Counted from the first letter of the stretch, positions 10,551-21,767 are shown. The stretch is DNA of 64,000 nt from Photorhabdus sp. CRCIA-P01 (GCF_003545805.1 NZ_NMQR01000016.1:35630-99629), one strand, 5' to 3'. The notes: generated by a model from the sequence alone, not told the origin. Translations and numbers: made by a program.

Positions 10551-12095
10551 ATGAAGCAGCTCACTATTTATCCAGGTAAATTGACCCTTGATGAACTACG
10601 TCAGGTTTATCTACAACCGGTAAAAATCACTCTGGATAGCCAAATTTTTCCTGCTATTGAACATAGCGTGGAATGTGTTAATGCGATTCTTGCTGAAAAT
10701 CGCACTGCCTATGGGATTAATACTGGGTTCGGGCTATTAGCCAGTACACGGATTGAAAAAGATAATTTAGAAAAACTACAGCATTCGCTTGTCGTCTCTC
10801 ATGCTGCCGGGGTCGGTGAAGCGTTGGACGATAATATGACCCGGTTGATCATGGTATTGAAAATTAACAGCCTCTCCCGTGGTTACTCAGGTATTCGTCT
10901 TGCAGTTATTCAGGTATTAATCGCTTTAGTCAATGCGGAAATTTATCCTCATATTCCCTGTAAAGGATCGGTGGGTGCTTCTGGTGATTTAGCACCGTTG
11001 GCACATATGAGCCTATTATTGCTTGGGGAAGGACAAGCGCGTTATCAGGGTGAATGGCTGCCAGCCAAAGAAGCGCTGGCAAGGGCCAATTTACAACCCA
11101 TTACATTAGCGGCTAAAGAAGGCTTGGCGTTACTCAATGGAACCCAAGTATCTACTGCTTTTGCGTTACGTGGGTTATTTGAGGCAGAAGATTTGCTGGC
11201 GGCAGCGATAGTTTGTGGCTCTTTATCCGTAGAGGCGGCATTGGGTTCCCGCAAACCATTTGATGCTCGTGTACATGCGGTACGGGGGCAACAGGGGCAG
11301 ATCGATATTGCCGCATTGTATCGTTATGTATTAGAAGAGAGCAGCGAACTATCAGATTCTCATATAAATTGTTCCAAGGTTCAGGACCCTTATTCATTAC
11401 GTTGTCAGCCACAAGTCATGGGTGCTTGCCTGACTCAGTTGCGCCATGCTGCTGATGTTATTCTGACTGAAGCTAATGCCGTATCGGATAACCCGTTGGT
11501 GTTTGCTGAGCAGGGAGAGGTGATTTCTGGTGGTAACTTCCATGCTGAACCTGTTGCAATGGCGTCTGATAATTTGGCTCTGGTATTAGCAGAAATAGGT
11601 GCATTGTCAGAGCGACGTATTGCATTATTGATGGATTCACATATGTCACAGCTTCCGCCTTTTCTGGTTGAGAATGGTGGTGTGAATTCAGGGTTTATGA
11701 TTGCACAAGTGACGGCAGCGGCGCTTGCCAGTGAAAATAAAGCGTTGGCGCACCCGGCGAGTGTTGACAGTTTACCAACTTCGGCCAATCAGGAAGATCA
11801 TGTATCAATGGCTCCGGCTGCGGGGCGTCGTTTATGGGCGATGGCAGAAAATACCCGAGGTATTCTGGCAATTGAATGGTTATCTGCCTGCCAGGGAATC
11901 GATTTCCGCAATGGCCTGAACAGCAGCCCGATTCTGGAAAAAGCGCGTGGTATTCTGCGAGCGAAAGTAGATTATTACGATCAAGATCGTTTTTTTGCGC
12001 CTGATATTGCTGCTGCTATACAGCTATTAGCCGAGCAACATCTCTCCTCGTTACTTCCTTCTGGACAGATATTACAGAGTAAAAATAACCGTTAA
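10551..12095 (+). CDS. hutH: Histidine ammonia-lyase HutH
   Basis: HutH removes ammonia from L-histidine to give trans-urocanate. The tripeptide Ala-Ser-Gly that cyclises to the MIO electrophile is present in [15 protein letters not shown] (A143-S144-G145), and the conserved N-terminal YGINTGFG motif supplies the catalytic tyrosine. The 514-residue length is normal. Photorhabdus also has MIO-type lyases in stilbene biosynthesis, but the tight linkage to hutU, hutI and hutG makes this the catabolic enzyme. A GGCCGG/CCGGCC hairpin follows the stop. Confidence 0.96.
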   Translation: MKQLTIYPGKLTLDELRQVYLQPVKITLDSQIFPAIEHSVECVNAILAENRTAYGINTGFGLLASTRIEKDNLEKLQHSLVVSHAAGVGEALDDNMTRLIMVLKINSLSRGYSGIRLAVIQVLIALVNAEIYPHIPCKGSVGASGDLAPLAHMSLLLLGEGQARYQGEWLPAKEALARANLQPITLAAKEGLALLNGTQVSTAFALRGLFEAEDLLAAAIVCGSLSVEAALGSRKPFDARVHAVRGQQGQIDIAALYRYVLEESSELSDSHINCSKVQDPYSLRCQPQVMGACLTQLRHAADVILTEANAVSDNPLVFAEQGEVISGGNFHAEPVAMASDNLALVLAEIGALSERRIALLMDSHMSQLPPFLVENGGVNSGFMIAQVTAAALASENKALAHPASVDSLPTSANQEDHVSMAPAAGRRLWAMAENTRGILAIEWLSACQGIDFRNGLNSSPILEKARGILRAKVDYYDQDRFFAPDIAAAIQLLAEQHLSSLLPSGQILQSKNNR

Positions 12096-12105
12096 ATAAA
12101 CCGAT

Positions 12106-12124
12106 GGCCGGCGCCTGACCGGCC
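12106..12124 (+). other. GC-rich hairpin between hutH and the permease
   Basis: A perfect 6-bp stem GGCCGG/CCGGCC with a 7-base loop starts 10 bases after the hutH stop. No T-run follows, so it is more likely a processing or attenuation element within a hutUH-permease transcript than a full terminator. Confidence 0.4.
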
Positions 12125-12182
12125 TGATTGTCACATTTATCTTTCTCATAAAACCCAATAATAAAAGATAAGAGGGTAAATC

Positions 12183-13577
12183 ATGCAAGCCTCATCACAA
12201 CTAGAGCGAGGACTCAACGCACGCCATATCCGGTTTATGGCGTTGGGTTCTGCGATTGGTACAGGTCTTTTTTATGGTTCTGCTGAAGCAATAAACATGG
12301 CCGGTCCGGCGGTGTTGTTAGCTTATTTAGTGGGCGGTGCTGCTGTCTTTATGGTTATGCGTGCTTTAGGAGAAATGGCGGTCCACAGACCGGATGCCGG
12401 CTCTTTCGCCAGTTACGCTCATCAATATTTAGGCCCGTTACCCGGATTTATTACCGGTTGGACTTATACTTTCGAAATGATCATCGTTTGTCTGGCGGAT
12501 GTGACTGCTTTTGGTATTTATATGGGACTATGGTACCCGGAAGTGCCGCGTTGGATATGGGTACTTAGCATTATTTTCATTATTGGCGCGCTCAATCTTT
12601 GTAAAGTCAAAGTATTTGGCGAAATGGAATTCTGGTTATCGATTCTGAAAGTTGCCGCGATCAGCGCCATGATTATTGCCGGAACCGGTATTATTTTGTT
12701 TGGTTTTAGCGGTCATTTTCAGGCAACGGGAGTTCAGAATCTGTGGCAACACGGTGGGTTTATGCCGAATGGGTTGGGGGGCATTATTGAGTCTCTGGCC
12801 GTTGTGATGTTTGCTTTTGGTGGTATTGAAATCATTGGTATTACATCCAGTGAAGCTAAAAATCCAGCGAAAGTGATCCCGCAAGCAATTAATTCTATCC
12901 CGTTTCGCATTCTTCTGTTTTATGTACTCACTATTTTTGTATTAATGGCGATTTACCCTTGGAACAGCATCGGCCAAGAAGGTAGTCCATTTGTCGCAAT
13001 ATTTCAGGGATTAGGCATTAGTTCGGCGGCGAATATTCTGAATATTATTGTCATTACGGCGGCAATTTCGGCTATTAACAGCGATATTTTTGGTGCCGGT
13101 CGTATGATGTATGGTATGGCTGAGAAAGGATTAGCCCATAAAAAATTTATGCATTTAAGTCGTAACGGCGTGCCTTGGGTGACGATCATGGTTATGACAC
13201 TGGCGTTGTTGTGTGCTGTTGTTCTCAATTATTTGCTCCCTAAACAGGTATTTATAATTGTTGCTTCGATTGCGACTTTTGCCACCGTGTGGGTCTGGTT
13301 AATGATTTTGCTATCTCAATTTGCTATGCGCAGAAAAATGTCACCGGGAGAAGCACAAAAATTACAATTCCCAGTACCGATGTGGCCTGTTGCGCCGATT
13401 CTGACCATCGTTTTTATGATATTTATTATTGCCGTTCTCAGTTACTTCCCGGCGACACGTATTGCGTTCTATGTGGGAGGCGTCTGGATCGCGTTGTTAA
13501 CATCCGCTTATTATTTATGGATACGAAAAAATGTCATTATTGTGAGCGCTCAATTAGCCAAAGAAACACGGTGTTAA
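12183..13577 (+). CDS. APC-family amino acid permease, probably histidine uptake (ProY/HutT-like)
   Basis: A 464-residue inner-membrane transporter with about 12 predicted hydrophobic segments. The N-terminus ([24 protein letters not shown]) and the segment [19 protein letters not shown] are hallmarks of the amino acid transporter (AAT) branch of the APC superfamily, nearest by eye to ProY. Its position 87 bases after hutH with an AAGAGGG ribosome site suggests it imports histidine for the pathway, by analogy with hutT of other bacteria. The substrate is inferred from context; proline or other amino acids remain possible. An inverted repeat follows the stop. Confidence 0.85.
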   Translation: MQASSQLERGLNARHIRFMALGSAIGTGLFYGSAEAINMAGPAVLLAYLVGGAAVFMVMRALGEMAVHRPDAGSFASYAHQYLGPLPGFITGWTYTFEMIIVCLADVTAFGIYMGLWYPEVPRWIWVLSIIFIIGALNLCKVKVFGEMEFWLSILKVAAISAMIIAGTGIILFGFSGHFQATGVQNLWQHGGFMPNGLGGIIESLAVVMFAFGGIEIIGITSSEAKNPAKVIPQAINSIPFRILLFYVLTIFVLMAIYPWNSIGQEGSPFVAIFQGLGISSAANILNIIVITAAISAINSDIFGAGRMMYGMAEKGLAHKKFMHLSRNGVPWVTIMVMTLALLCAVVLNYLLPKQVFIIVASIATFATVWVWLMILLSQFAMRRKMSPGEAQKLQFPVPMWPVAPILTIVFMIFIIAVLSYFPATRIAFYVGGVWIALLTSAYYLWIRKNVIIVSAQLAKETRC

Positions 13578-13590
13578 ATATGTAGAAACT

Positions 13591-13620
13591 AAACCGTCTT
13601 GTTGTTGAATAAGACGGTTT
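13591..13620 (+). terminator. Hairpin after the permease
   Basis: AAACCGTCTT and AAGACGGTTT form a perfect 10-bp stem with a 10-base loop, 13 bases after the permease stop. The right arm ends in TTT but no longer T-run follows, so it is a moderate terminator candidate. The remaining gap to prmB holds no recognisable gene. Confidence 0.5.
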
Positions 13621-13808
13621 GCGCCGAAAATGAATTAAAAATCTGCAATAAAACACCCGTACTGCCTTTTTAATTGTTATTCCTTAATTCATTGCTTGCT
13701 GAACATTAGCACTTAAAATTCTATATCATTAACCTGATATAAAGCTGATTTGTCTCAATGATCGTGGCAAACTAGCAGACTAATGAATTTGCAGGGCTGG
13801 AGGGGCTT

Positions 13809-14741
13809 TTGGACAAGATTTTTATCGATGAGGCAGTAGCTGAGTTATATACCATTCAGGATATGTTGCGCTGGTCCGTTAGCCGGTTTAATGCGGCGAA
13901 TATTTATTACGGGCACGGTACGGACAATCCTTGGGATGAGGCACTGCAACTGGTTCTTCCATCACTGTTTTTGCCGCTGGATATCCCACAAGAGATGCTG
14001 ACTACGCGACTGACATCAACTGAACGTCATCGTATTGTCGAACGGGTATTGCGCCGTATTAATGAGCGTATTCCAGTTGCTTATTTGACTAACAGAGCTT
14101 GGTTTTGTGGTCATGAATTTTATGTTGATGATCGGGTTTTGGTTCCGCGTTCACCGATCGGTGAATTAATTAATAATGAATTTGCAGGATTGATCCCCGA
14201 CCAACCCGCTAATATCCTCGACCTCTGCACGGGTAGTGGCTGCATTGCCATTGCCTGTGCATATGCTTTCCCGGAAGCGGAAATAGATGCAGTGGATATT
14301 TCCTCAGATGTGCTGGCCGTGACTGAACAGAATATTCAGAATCACAGTCTTGACCACCGGGTCATTCCGATTCGTTCTGATCTGTTCCGCGATATGCCAC
14401 CGGTTAAATACGATCTTATTGTCACGAACCCGCCTTATGTCGATGCCGAGGACATGAACGACTTGCCGGAAGAGTTTCGCCGTGAGCCTGAGTTGGGTTT
14501 GGCGGCGGGTTCGGATGGTTTGAAACTGGCACGTCGTATTCTGGCAACTGCTCCAAATTTTCTCACCGAACAAGGTGTGTTGATTTGTGAGGTTGGTAAC
14601 AGTATGGTGCATTTGATTGAACAATATCCTGATGTGCCATTTACCTGGTTGGAATTTGAATATGGTGGTGATGGCGTATTTATGTTGACACGTCAACAGT
14701 TGGTTGAACATCACGAACATTTTCGTTTATTCAAAGATTGA
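13809..14741 (+). CDS. prmB: Ribosomal protein uL3 glutamine methyltransferase PrmB
   Basis: PrmB N5-methylates a glutamine of ribosomal protein L3 using S-adenosylmethionine. Class I methyltransferase motif I reads DLCTGSG (138-144) and the glutamine-methyltransferase signature is NPPY (207-210). The 310-residue length equals the E. coli enzyme. The start codon is TTG, with GGAGGGG upstream, and the N-terminus DKIFIDEAV matches the family from its first residue. It precedes aroC as in E. coli. Confidence 0.95.
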   Translation: MDKIFIDEAVAELYTIQDMLRWSVSRFNAANIYYGHGTDNPWDEALQLVLPSLFLPLDIPQEMLTTRLTSTERHRIVERVLRRINERIPVAYLTNRAWFCGHEFYVDDRVLVPRSPIGELINNEFAGLIPDQPANILDLCTGSGCIAIACAYAFPEAEIDAVDISSDVLAVTEQNIQNHSLDHRVIPIRSDLFRDMPPVKYDLIVTNPPYVDAEDMNDLPEEFRREPELGLAAGSDGLKLARRILATAPNFLTEQGVLICEVGNSMVHLIEQYPDVPFTWLEFEYGGDGVFMLTRQQLVEHHEHFRLFKD

Positions 14742-14822
14742 ATAATTGAATAGGCTGTAGCTGCGTAATAATGCAAAACGGGCAGAGTCAAATAAAAGAA
14801 CGATTAACAGGAAGGAATTGGG

Positions 14823-15908
14823 ATGGCTGGAAATAGTATCGGGCAATTTTTCCGGGTCACCACTTTTGGCGAATCTCACGGTTTGGCGTTGGGATGTATT
14901 GTCGATGGTGTGCCACCGGGCATTGCAATCACAGAAGCCGATTTGCAAGTTGATTTAGATAGGCGCCGTCCGGGAACTTCCCGTTATACAACGCAGCGTC
15001 GTGAGCCGGATCAGGTTCGCATTCTTTCGGGTGTATTTGAAGGGGTAACCACTGGCACCAGTATTGGTTTACTCATTGAAAATACTGACCAGCGTTCTCA
15101 GGATTACAGCGCTATTAAAGATGTGTTTCGTCCAGGCCATGCTGATTACACTTATGAACAGAAATACGGTATCCGCGACTATCGTGGTGGTGGCCGCTCT
15201 TCTGCTCGCGAAACGGCAATGCGTGTTGCGGCAGGTGCAATAGCGAAAAAATATTTGCTGGATAAATATGGTATTCGTGTCCGTGCTTGTTTGACCCAGA
15301 TGGGAAATATCCATTGCCAGTTGAAAGATTGGGAACAGGTGGAACAAAACCCATTTTTCAGTCCTGATGAGACCAAACTTGAACAACTAGATGCCCTGAT
15401 GCGTGAACTGAAAAAGGCGGGCGATTCTATTGGCGCGAAAGTGACAGTGGTCGCGGAAAATGTTCCGGCTGGATTGGGAGAACCGGTTTTCGACCGTCTT
15501 GATGCTGATATTGCTCATGCGCTGATGAGTATTAACGCAGTAAAAGGTGTCGAAATTGGTGATGGTTTTGGCGTTATCAATTTACGTGGCAGCGAAAACA
15601 GAGATGAAATGACGTATCGGGGATTCACCAGTAATCATGCAGGAGGAATTCTGGGTGGTATTAGCAGTAGCCAGCCAATTGTTGCTCATATTGCGTTGAA
15701 GCCAACTTCTAGCATCATGGTGCCAGGCAAAACGATTAATCGTCAGGGTGAAGAGGTGGAAATGGTCACTCGTGGCCGCCATGATCCTTGTGTTGGTATC
15801 CGCGCCGTACCGATTGCAGAGGCTATGGTGGCTATTGTGCTGATGGATCACCTATTACGCCAGAGGGCACAGTGTGCTGATATCGAATCTAGTCTTCCTC
15901 GCTGGTGA
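14823..15908 (+). CDS. aroC: Chorismate synthase AroC
   Basis: AroC converts 5-enolpyruvylshikimate-3-phosphate to chorismate with reduced FMN, the last shikimate step. The family signatures are present: [18 protein letters not shown] at the N-terminus, [29 protein letters not shown] split over the central region, and the C-terminal [17 protein letters not shown]. At 361 residues it is full length, with AGGAAGG upstream. In E. coli mepA follows aroC; here the next gene is the yfcA homologue after only 89 bases. Confidence 0.97.
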   Translation: MAGNSIGQFFRVTTFGESHGLALGCIVDGVPPGIAITEADLQVDLDRRRPGTSRYTTQRREPDQVRILSGVFEGVTTGTSIGLLIENTDQRSQDYSAIKDVFRPGHADYTYEQKYGIRDYRGGGRSSARETAMRVAAGAIAKKYLLDKYGIRVRACLTQMGNIHCQLKDWEQVEQNPFFSPDETKLEQLDALMRELKKAGDSIGAKVTVVAENVPAGLGEPVFDRLDADIAHALMSINAVKGVEIGDGFGVINLRGSENRDEMTYRGFTSNHAGGILGGISSSQPIVAHIALKPTSSIMVPGKTINRQGEEVEMVTRGRHDPCVGIRAVPIAEAMVAIVLMDHLLRQRAQCADIESSLPRW

Positions 15909-15997
15909 ATTTGAGAATGAAGCTAGCCTTTAAAAATCCCGGATATTGCAATGGGTAGCTTAATGTTGGCAAGCGGTTTCTGTTGATGGGATAAAAT

Positions 15998-16801
15998 ATG
16001 GACTGGTTATTGTCATCAGGGGCAGAAATTTATGGTCTGCTCTTTCTGGTTGCAATGGTGGCTGGATTTATTGACTCGATTTCTGGCGGTGGTGGTCTAT
16101 TGACCATCCCGGCATTGTTATCCGTTGGTGTTTCGCCGGTGCAGGCGTTGGCGACAAATAAGTTGCAGGCAGTGGGAGGCTCTTTCTCTGCCAGCTTCTA
16201 TTTTGTCCGTTATGGTGCGGTTGATCTCAAATCTCAACGCTTTGCCATATTGATGACATTACTTGGTTCAATGGTTGGTGCGATTATTGTCCAGTTTATA
16301 AAGCCAGATTTTCTCTGCCAGCTATTACCGGTTCTGGTCATTATCATTGGTCTTTATTTCCTTTTGACGCCAGCCATTGGCATGGAAGATCGCCATCGTC
16401 GCTTGACACCTGTGGTATTTGCCTTGTTTGTCGGGAGTGGGCTTGGTTTATATGATGGCATATTTGGCCCCGGTGTTGGCTCATTTTATGCGTTAGCTTA
16501 TGTCATGTTGTGCGGTTATAACCTGGCGAAATCTACCGCGCATGCTAAGGTACTGAACTTTGCTTCTAATATAGGTTCACTAGCGCTTTTTATCCTTGGC
16601 GGTCAAGTTTTGTGGGTATTGGGCCTTGTGATGTTGGCAGGGCAGGTGATTGGTGCGCGGTTAGGTGCAAGTTTAGTTTTGACTCATGGGCAAAAATTGA
16701 TCCGCCCTATGATTGTTATTATCTCTTTTTTGATGAGCATTAAGTTACTGAATGATAATCATGGCGATACGATCCGTAGTTGGCTGGCATTTTATTTCTG
16801 A
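15998..16801 (+). CDS. yfcA: TSUP-family membrane transporter YfcA
   Basis: A 267-residue inner-membrane protein of the sulfite exporter TauE/SafE (TSUP) family. The duplicated family motif is visible at the N-terminus (GFIDSISGGGGLLTIPALL...ATNKLQAVGGS) and again in the second half (GLYDGIFGPGVGSFYALAYV). About eight hydrophobic segments are evident. The substrate of YfcA is not established; sulfur-containing anions are usual for the family. It keeps its E. coli position upstream of epmC and yfcL, though mepA is missing. Confidence 0.92.
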   Translation: MDWLLSSGAEIYGLLFLVAMVAGFIDSISGGGGLLTIPALLSVGVSPVQALATNKLQAVGGSFSASFYFVRYGAVDLKSQRFAILMTLLGSMVGAIIVQFIKPDFLCQLLPVLVIIIGLYFLLTPAIGMEDRHRRLTPVVFALFVGSGLGLYDGIFGPGVGSFYALAYVMLCGYNLAKSTAHAKVLNFASNIGSLALFILGGQVLWVLGLVMLAGQVIGARLGASLVLTHGQKLIRPMIVIISFLMSIKLLNDNHGDTIRSWLAFYF

Positions 16802-16823
16802 TTCAGGGTTTTGTTTTTAATTA

Positions 16824-17375
16824 ATGATAACGCATAACTATCAACAACTTATTGATATTTTTAATCGCTGTTTTGGTGATGAATACAATACACGTTTAGT
16901 CAAAGGTGATAATGAACCTATTTACCTACCGGCAGATGAAGAGGTCCCTTATAACCGGATTGTATTTGCTCATGGTTTTTATGCCAGTGCATTACATGAA
17001 ATTGCGCATTGGTGTATTGCGGGTAAAGAGCGCCGTAAACTAGTGGATTTTGGTTACTGGTATTGCCCGGATGGTCGTGATGCACTGACGCAAAGTGAAT
17101 TTGAAAAAGTAGAAATTAAACCCCAGGCGCTTGATTGGTTGTTTTGTACTGCGGCAGGTTTTCCGTTTAATGTCAGTTGTGACAACCTTGAAGGGGATTT
17201 TGAGCCTGATAGATTAGCTTTTCAGCGTAAAGTTCATGCTCGGATCATGGACTATTTGGCGCAGGGGATACCTGCAAGAGCGGGGTGCTTTATTCAGGGG
17301 TTGAACTCGTTCTACAATACGCCCCCATTGAAAGCGGAATATTTTCCCTATCCGGAAGATATATTCGCAGATTGA
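16824..17375 (+). CDS. epmC: Elongation factor P hydroxylase EpmC
   Basis: EpmC (YfcM) hydroxylates the beta-lysyl-lysine modification of elongation factor P, the final step after EpmA and EpmB. At 183 residues it is full length. The sequence FYASALHEIAHWCIAGKERR contains an HExxHW motif that fits a metal-binding site of this family, followed by YWYCPDGR. It lies 22 bases after yfcA and 24 before yfcL, a conserved run. Target lysine and partner enzymes are encoded elsewhere. Confidence 0.93.
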   Translation: MITHNYQQLIDIFNRCFGDEYNTRLVKGDNEPIYLPADEEVPYNRIVFAHGFYASALHEIAHWCIAGKERRKLVDFGYWYCPDGRDALTQSEFEKVEIKPQALDWLFCTAAGFPFNVSCDNLEGDFEPDRLAFQRKVHARIMDYLAQGIPARAGCFIQGLNSFYNTPPLKAEYFPYPEDIFAD

Positions 17376-17399
17376 GAATACTGAATTTGAGGAAAAATA

Positions 17400-17678
17400 A
17401 TGCTCGCTGAGTTTGAAACGCGTATTTTGGCGCAAATTGATGACATGGTGGATCATGCCAGTGATGATGAATTGTTTGCTGGTGGTTATCTCCGCGGGCA
17501 TCTCACTTTAGCGGTGGCGGAATTGGAGCAGGAAGGTGCGCATACGGCTGAACAGTTACATAGTCGTGTTGAAGAAAGTATCCAAAATGCGATTAAAGCG
17601 GGAGAATTGGCGCCACCGGATCAGGTTCTTGTTCTTAATACCTGGCAGCGCTTGCTAGATAATGCTAAAGCTCAATAA
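17400..17678 (+). CDS. yfcL: YfcL family protein
   Basis: A small acidic protein of 92 residues whose order (after epmC, convergent with mnmC) and sequence start [43 protein letters not shown] identify YfcL. It appears alpha-helical, without signal peptide or membrane segment. No molecular function is established for the family. GAGGAAAAATA precedes the start. Confidence 0.88.
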   Translation: MLAEFETRILAQIDDMVDHASDDELFAGGYLRGHLTLAVAELEQEGAHTAEQLHSRVEESIQNAIKAGELAPPDQVLVLNTWQRLLDNAKAQ

Positions 17679-17729
17679 CTTTATTAAGGGACGGAAAACG
17701 AACTGTGCTACTAAAATTGATATGAATAT

Positions 17730-19796
17730 CTAACATTTGGCGGTGCGGTTCTTTAATGGCTTTTCTCTTTTCACTTTACGGCCTCTCAGTAGTTTTCTGA
17801 TCCAAAAACGGTTTGGATGAAGAGCTGTCAGTGTTTCATTATCCAGTGGTAATGGTTCATTAAAGATCTGCCCTGCAAGGATTTCTGCACTGAGTGGGGC
17901 AGAGCATAATCCACGGGAACCTAATGCCCCGATAACAAACAGATTGGGATAACAAGGTGCATCCGCGATGGGGTTTCCTGTACGGATTTGTTCTGGTAGA
18001 TCTTGATAATCTGCCATTATTTCATTGAGGTCCGGCACATTTCCCACCATTGGCATATGATCACGAATAACGCAGCGAATACCTTGACGAGATTGTTTAG
18101 CAGAAACATCAACCTGATTTACCCATTCGGCATCAGGTAAACATTTCAGCAATCGATCACGGTTCTCCTGTTGTTCTGTTTCAGAATATTCACTATCAAG
18201 CTGATGACGCTGATAACTAGCGCCGATGCAGTGATGCTGATTGGCTGGATTAGCTGGTGTCATATAACCATCGTAGCAAAGTACATTTTGCAATTGGCTC
18301 AGATCAGTTGTCGTTGGGATGTGGCTGACTTGACCACGCACAGCAGTGACTGGCAGTTTCCCGGTTTGTTCAAATTGGGGTAGATGATGACCATTGGCAA
18401 TCACCACCGTTTTATGATGCGTGTTTAATGGTTGTCCTTGATACATCAGATGCAGTTGCCAGCCATGCTGGTTGTGATTAAGCGCGGTAACTTGATGATT
18501 GAAGCGACAGAGCATGCCTTGCTGTTGTGCCAATTCCGTTGCTGCTTTAGTGAGTTCAGCCGGGCATAGCCATCCGCCCTGTGAATAGTGAATGCCGTGG
18601 TGATGAATATCCAGCCCACATTTTTCACTCAACTGGTGACAATTCATGCTGATGGCGAGTTCATTCGGCCATTCTGTTGCCAGTATTTTCTCAATTTTAT
18701 TGCTACTTTTTTCATCATAAGCAAGCTGGCTGACACCACACCATTGATGGTCGAAATCAATCCCCTGCGTTGATAACTGCTCATACTGGCGGCGGGCAAA
18801 GGTAAATGCAGAGATAAAGAATTTTTCGAGTTCATTGTTATTACCGTTAAGTAATGGATAGAGTGCTCCTTGGCGATTACCGGATGCACCTTGTGCCGGG
18901 GCTGCATCTTGACAATAAAGAGTCACCTGTGCTCCACGACGCAGTAGCGCAAGTGCGGTGAGAATACCGGCAATCCCTCCGCCAATAATGGCGATATCAT
19001 CGGTGTGACTTGCTGACGGTCGGGCAAACCAAGGTGCAGGTAATGGCTGATATTTCTGAGTTGCCAGAACCCCAGTCAGCATTTCTCTTTTGCGGCCAAA
19101 TCCTTTGACTTTACTGACATTAAAACCGGCTTGTTGTAAACCACGACGGACGATACCCGCAGAAGTAAAGGTTGCAAAAGTGCCTTCTGGATGGGCAAAT
19201 TGTGCCATTGCGGCAAACAACTGTTTACTCCACATTTGCGGATTTTTGGCAGGAGCAAAGCCATCTAAAAACCAGGCATCTATTTTGCCGTGAAGACTGG
19301 AATCCATTGTTGGCAACAGATCATTGACGTCACCGAACCATAAATCCAGTGTGATAGCGCCATTTGCCATAATCAATCGATGGCAGCCTGCCAGTGGTTG
19401 TGGCCATTGCTGGCAAAGTTGCCGTGAAAAAGTTTCAAACTCAGGCCAGCGTTGATGAGCGGTTTTTAAGTCATTGGTTGTCAGTGGATACTTCTCAAAA
19501 CTGATGAAATGTAGACGTTTCAATGGTGCATCAGGATTTTTTTGTCGAAATGCATCAAATGATTGCCAGAGAGTCAGAAAATTTAATCCCGTTCCGAAGC
19601 CGGTTTCTGCGATTACACAGTTAGAACGGGAATGAGTGCTGAATCGTTGGGGGAAGCGGTTACCGTTGAGAAATACATAACGGGTTTCTTCCAGCCCATC
19701 CTGATTTGAGAAGTAAACGTCATCAAACTGTGTTGAAATCGGAGTACCTTGATCATTCCAACTTAAGGTTGCGGTACAGATAGCAGAATTTTTCAC
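17730..19796 (-). CDS. mnmC: Bifunctional tRNA mnm5s2U biosynthesis enzyme MnmC
   Basis: MnmC finishes the wobble-uridine modification of several tRNAs: its FAD domain removes carboxymethyl from cmnm5s2U and its methyltransferase domain converts nm5s2U to mnm5s2U. The N-terminal methyltransferase part shows [11 protein letters not shown] (from about residue 64) and [15 protein letters not shown]; the C-terminal oxidoreductase part shows a GxGxxG FAD site, [11 protein letters not shown], near residue 273 and the closing [14 protein letters not shown]. At 688 residues it is slightly longer than the E. coli protein (668), mainly through a basic C-terminal tail. It is divergent from fabB as in E. 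coli, but an extra gene and repeats lie between. Confidence 0.95.
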   Translation of the reverse strand: MKNSAICTATLSWNDQGTPISTQFDDVYFSNQDGLEETRYVFLNGNRFPQRFSTHSRSNCVIAETGFGTGLNFLTLWQSFDAFRQKNPDAPLKRLHFISFEKYPLTTNDLKTAHQRWPEFETFSRQLCQQWPQPLAGCHRLIMANGAITLDLWFGDVNDLLPTMDSSLHGKIDAWFLDGFAPAKNPQMWSKQLFAAMAQFAHPEGTFATFTSAGIVRRGLQQAGFNVSKVKGFGRKREMLTGVLATQKYQPLPAPWFARPSASHTDDIAIIGGGIAGILTALALLRRGAQVTLYCQDAAPAQGASGNRQGALYPLLNGNNNELEKFFISAFTFARRQYEQLSTQGIDFDHQWCGVSQLAYDEKSSNKIEKILATEWPNELAISMNCHQLSEKCGLDIHHHGIHYSQGGWLCPAELTKAATELAQQQGMLCRFNHQVTALNHNQHGWQLHLMYQGQPLNTHHKTVVIANGHHLPQFEQTGKLPVTAVRGQVSHIPTTTDLSQLQNVLCYDGYMTPANPANQHHCIGASYQRHQLDSEYSETEQQENRDRLLKCLPDAEWVNQVDVSAKQSRQGIRCVIRDHMPMVGNVPDLNEIMADYQDLPEQIRTGNPIADAPCYPNLFVIGALGSRGLCSAPLSAEILAGQIFNEPLPLDNETLTALHPNRFWIRKLLRGRKVKREKPLKNRTAKC

Positions 19797-20372
19797 GGTA
19801 ATGCCTGTAATATTACTGATAATAATGCGATTTTAGCGAGGTTGGGATTGATGTACCACCTGACAGAAGAAAAGAGTGGAAAAGTGTTGAGCCTTGCTTG
19901 CAGCGTGTACAGTTATTGGAAGAAGCAGGGGTGGCGGTTTCGCATAGTAAGTGCAACATAATTACGTTGTGAGTAAACAAGTTCGTATTCCTTTAAATAA
20001 TTTATTGGGTGCTTTGCCATCCCGAATTTTTTAGCGACAATTATTTGGCCGGTTTATGAAGAAATTTATCTCTCGGTTAGAGACTTTATTAAAGCCTGTT
20101 CCTTTTGGAAAGTATTGACTAATTAGTTCATTAATATTCTCATTTATTTCTCTTTCCTTGGGGGCATGAAAATTAGAAAAAAATAGATGTTTGTTGCTAA
20201 TTTTTTGCTGTTAATGCTCACTTTTTTTAATTTTTCCTCTTCTATTCATAACAGCCATAGTGTTTATGATATGGTTTACTGGTAATTCTGAAATGTTGAC
20301 ATAAGTCACCTCCATCTATTGTATCTTTATAAATCAATATATAAATGGTCTCATGATGCAAGGATATTCTTT
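19797..20372. other. Gene-free stretch with possible coding remnant
   Basis: No intact gene is seen. Reading + strand from about 19832, about 40 codons are open with a protein-like composition (VGIDVPPDRRKEWKSVE...LLEEAGVAVSH, ending near 19972), then a short reading in another frame (SKQVRIPLNNLLGALPSRIF). These may be decayed ends of lost genes, but I recognise no family. The rest is AT-rich. Confidence 0.3.
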
Positions 20373-20500
20373 TATACCTTTCATCTTTCAAACTGCTGCT
20401 TTGTTGGCTACTTTCACTCACCCCAGTCACATCGTTATCTATGCTCCTGGGGATTCGTTCACTTGCCGCCGCGTTGCAACTCGAAATCTATTAGGTATAT
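20373..20500. repeat. ERIC element (copy 1)
   Basis: About 127 bp bounded by TATACC...GGTATA, with the conserved ERIC core CACCCCAGTCAC...CTCCTGGGGATTCGTTCAC inside. The outer halves pair to form a long imperfect stem. It lies between mnmC and a small membrane-protein gene and is in the same orientation as the copies at 23449 and 63058. Confidence 0.92.
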
Positions 20501-20623
20501 ACTGTTTTAGATAATCAACCATTTTTCTGGCCTTTATTATGAATAAGCTTTCTTCATAAAATTGCACCTTAATCAGTTGGTGTCCAACTTTTGGGGTGCA
20601 GTTTAGAGAAGCGGGGTTTGCAT

Positions 20624-21169
20624 TTATAAATGAATGTGAAATTCACATAATTTTTTAAATTCTTTTGATTGCCTATTTTTTAAATGCGAGGAAATCGTAT
20701 CAATCATTGATACCACTGTTCGTTTAGCTTCTTCTTTATCACCGCCATTATGATTTACTTCTTCAATATAGGATGAGCATAACTTACAAAATTCAACTAC
20801 TCTCTTTTCAAGGGTATTTGAATATTTGTCGATAAAATCATAATGGCGGTAATTATTAGCTCGTTTTAAGTAATCTGAATTTTGCATAGGTGTAGGTATG
20901 AATACCTTTCCTGAATTGAACCCGGCAATTTCCTTAGTATAACTTCTGTATATAGACTCTAATAACCGCTGATTTTTACTGGATATAATCATAATTAGTC
21001 CATAAAGCGTGATGAATGCGCCAATTAGGATATGATTTTGTTGTGAGACAATTGGTTCAATATTGTTAAATTTGTTGCTATATTGTGATAAAATATTTGT
21101 GTCCATATTAAAAGCCACTAAGATCCATATGATACCAACGCTCAGTAGAAGATAACCAAGTCCTCTCAT
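20624..21169 (-). CDS. Small membrane protein of unknown function
   Basis: I do not recognise this 181-residue protein. It begins with a hydrophobic segment (LGYLLLSVGIIWILVAF) and has a second at about residues 48-64 (ILIGAFITLYGLIMII), followed by a charged cytoplasmic-type domain rich in Lys/Glu with cysteines in FCKLCSSYIEEV. A GGGGGTT sequence lies 6 bases before the ATG, which supports real translation. It is between mnmC and fabB, where E. coli has no such gene, flanked by an ERIC element and a long AT-rich gap, so it is probably acquired. Confidence 0.6.
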   Translation of the reverse strand: MRGLGYLLLSVGIIWILVAFNMDTNILSQYSNKFNNIEPIVSQQNHILIGAFITLYGLIMIISSKNQRLLESIYRSYTKEIAGFNSGKVFIPTPMQNSDYLKRANNYRHYDFIDKYSNTLEKRVVEFCKLCSSYIEEVNHNGGDKEEAKRTVVSMIDTISSHLKNRQSKEFKKLCEFHIHL

Positions 21170-21750
21170 TATTAACCCCCATTAGGATTATTGGGTAAAG
21201 TTATTTAGGTCTTACAATGAACCGACCATTTGCATATGACATAGCATAATTACCATCATTTTTTGTGTGAATAATGGCTTTATCGGTTGATAAAGTCATA
21301 AACTTTTCTGTCCTAAAACATTTGTTGCTGTAAGTTTGGGTATTTTACGTAATTCAGTCAATAATATAACATAGGGATTGATTCATTTCATGAGAATTTT
21401 ATTCATCCTTATTATTCTCAGTGATTAAATTGGTTTCTAATTAGCAAGAAATTTAATAAAAATAGCAAGTATAGCAACTTCTATATAAATATAAGCCTAC
21501 TAATCATTATTAGGATGCTTGATAAGTTTATGTATATTGCATTGATATTATTATCTTTGGCATAAATTTTTGATGGAAATTACGAGAGTTTTTTGATTTT
21601 ATTGTTTACCAAAATAATTCCTATCTTAAATTTATTTTTATCTATTAAAATCTAAATCTTTTTTACTGTATTCTATGAAAGTTAACAGTTGTTTTGACGT
21701 GACAACATATTGGGATTTTTAGAGAGATGAATTTTTCTTCGTAATTTTAT
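21170..21750. other. AT-rich gap before the fabB promoter
   Basis: About 580 bases with no open frame that I can support. It is strongly AT-rich compared with fabB and lies next to an accessory membrane-protein gene, in keeping with inserted DNA. The fabB control region begins at its right end. Confidence 0.5.
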
Positions 21751-21767
21751 CCTGATCGGACTTGTTC
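21751..21767. promoter_or_regulatory. FadR-type activator site of fabB
   Basis: CCTGATCGGACTTGTTC matches the FadR site known before E. coli fabB in the bases TGATCGGACTTGTT. FadR activates fabB when long-chain acyl-CoA is low. The site directly abuts the FabR palindrome, the same arrangement as in E. coli. Confidence 0.7.

Noticed and set aside
10551..12095. HutH as a phenylalanine/tyrosine ammonia-lyase for stilbene or other secondary metabolism
   Set aside because: It is co-transcribed with hutU and next to hutI/hutG, and its sequence is colinear with histidine ammonia-lyases.
14304..14720. 138-residue frame opposite prmB
   Set aside because: It is antisense to a highly conserved gene and has low-quality composition.
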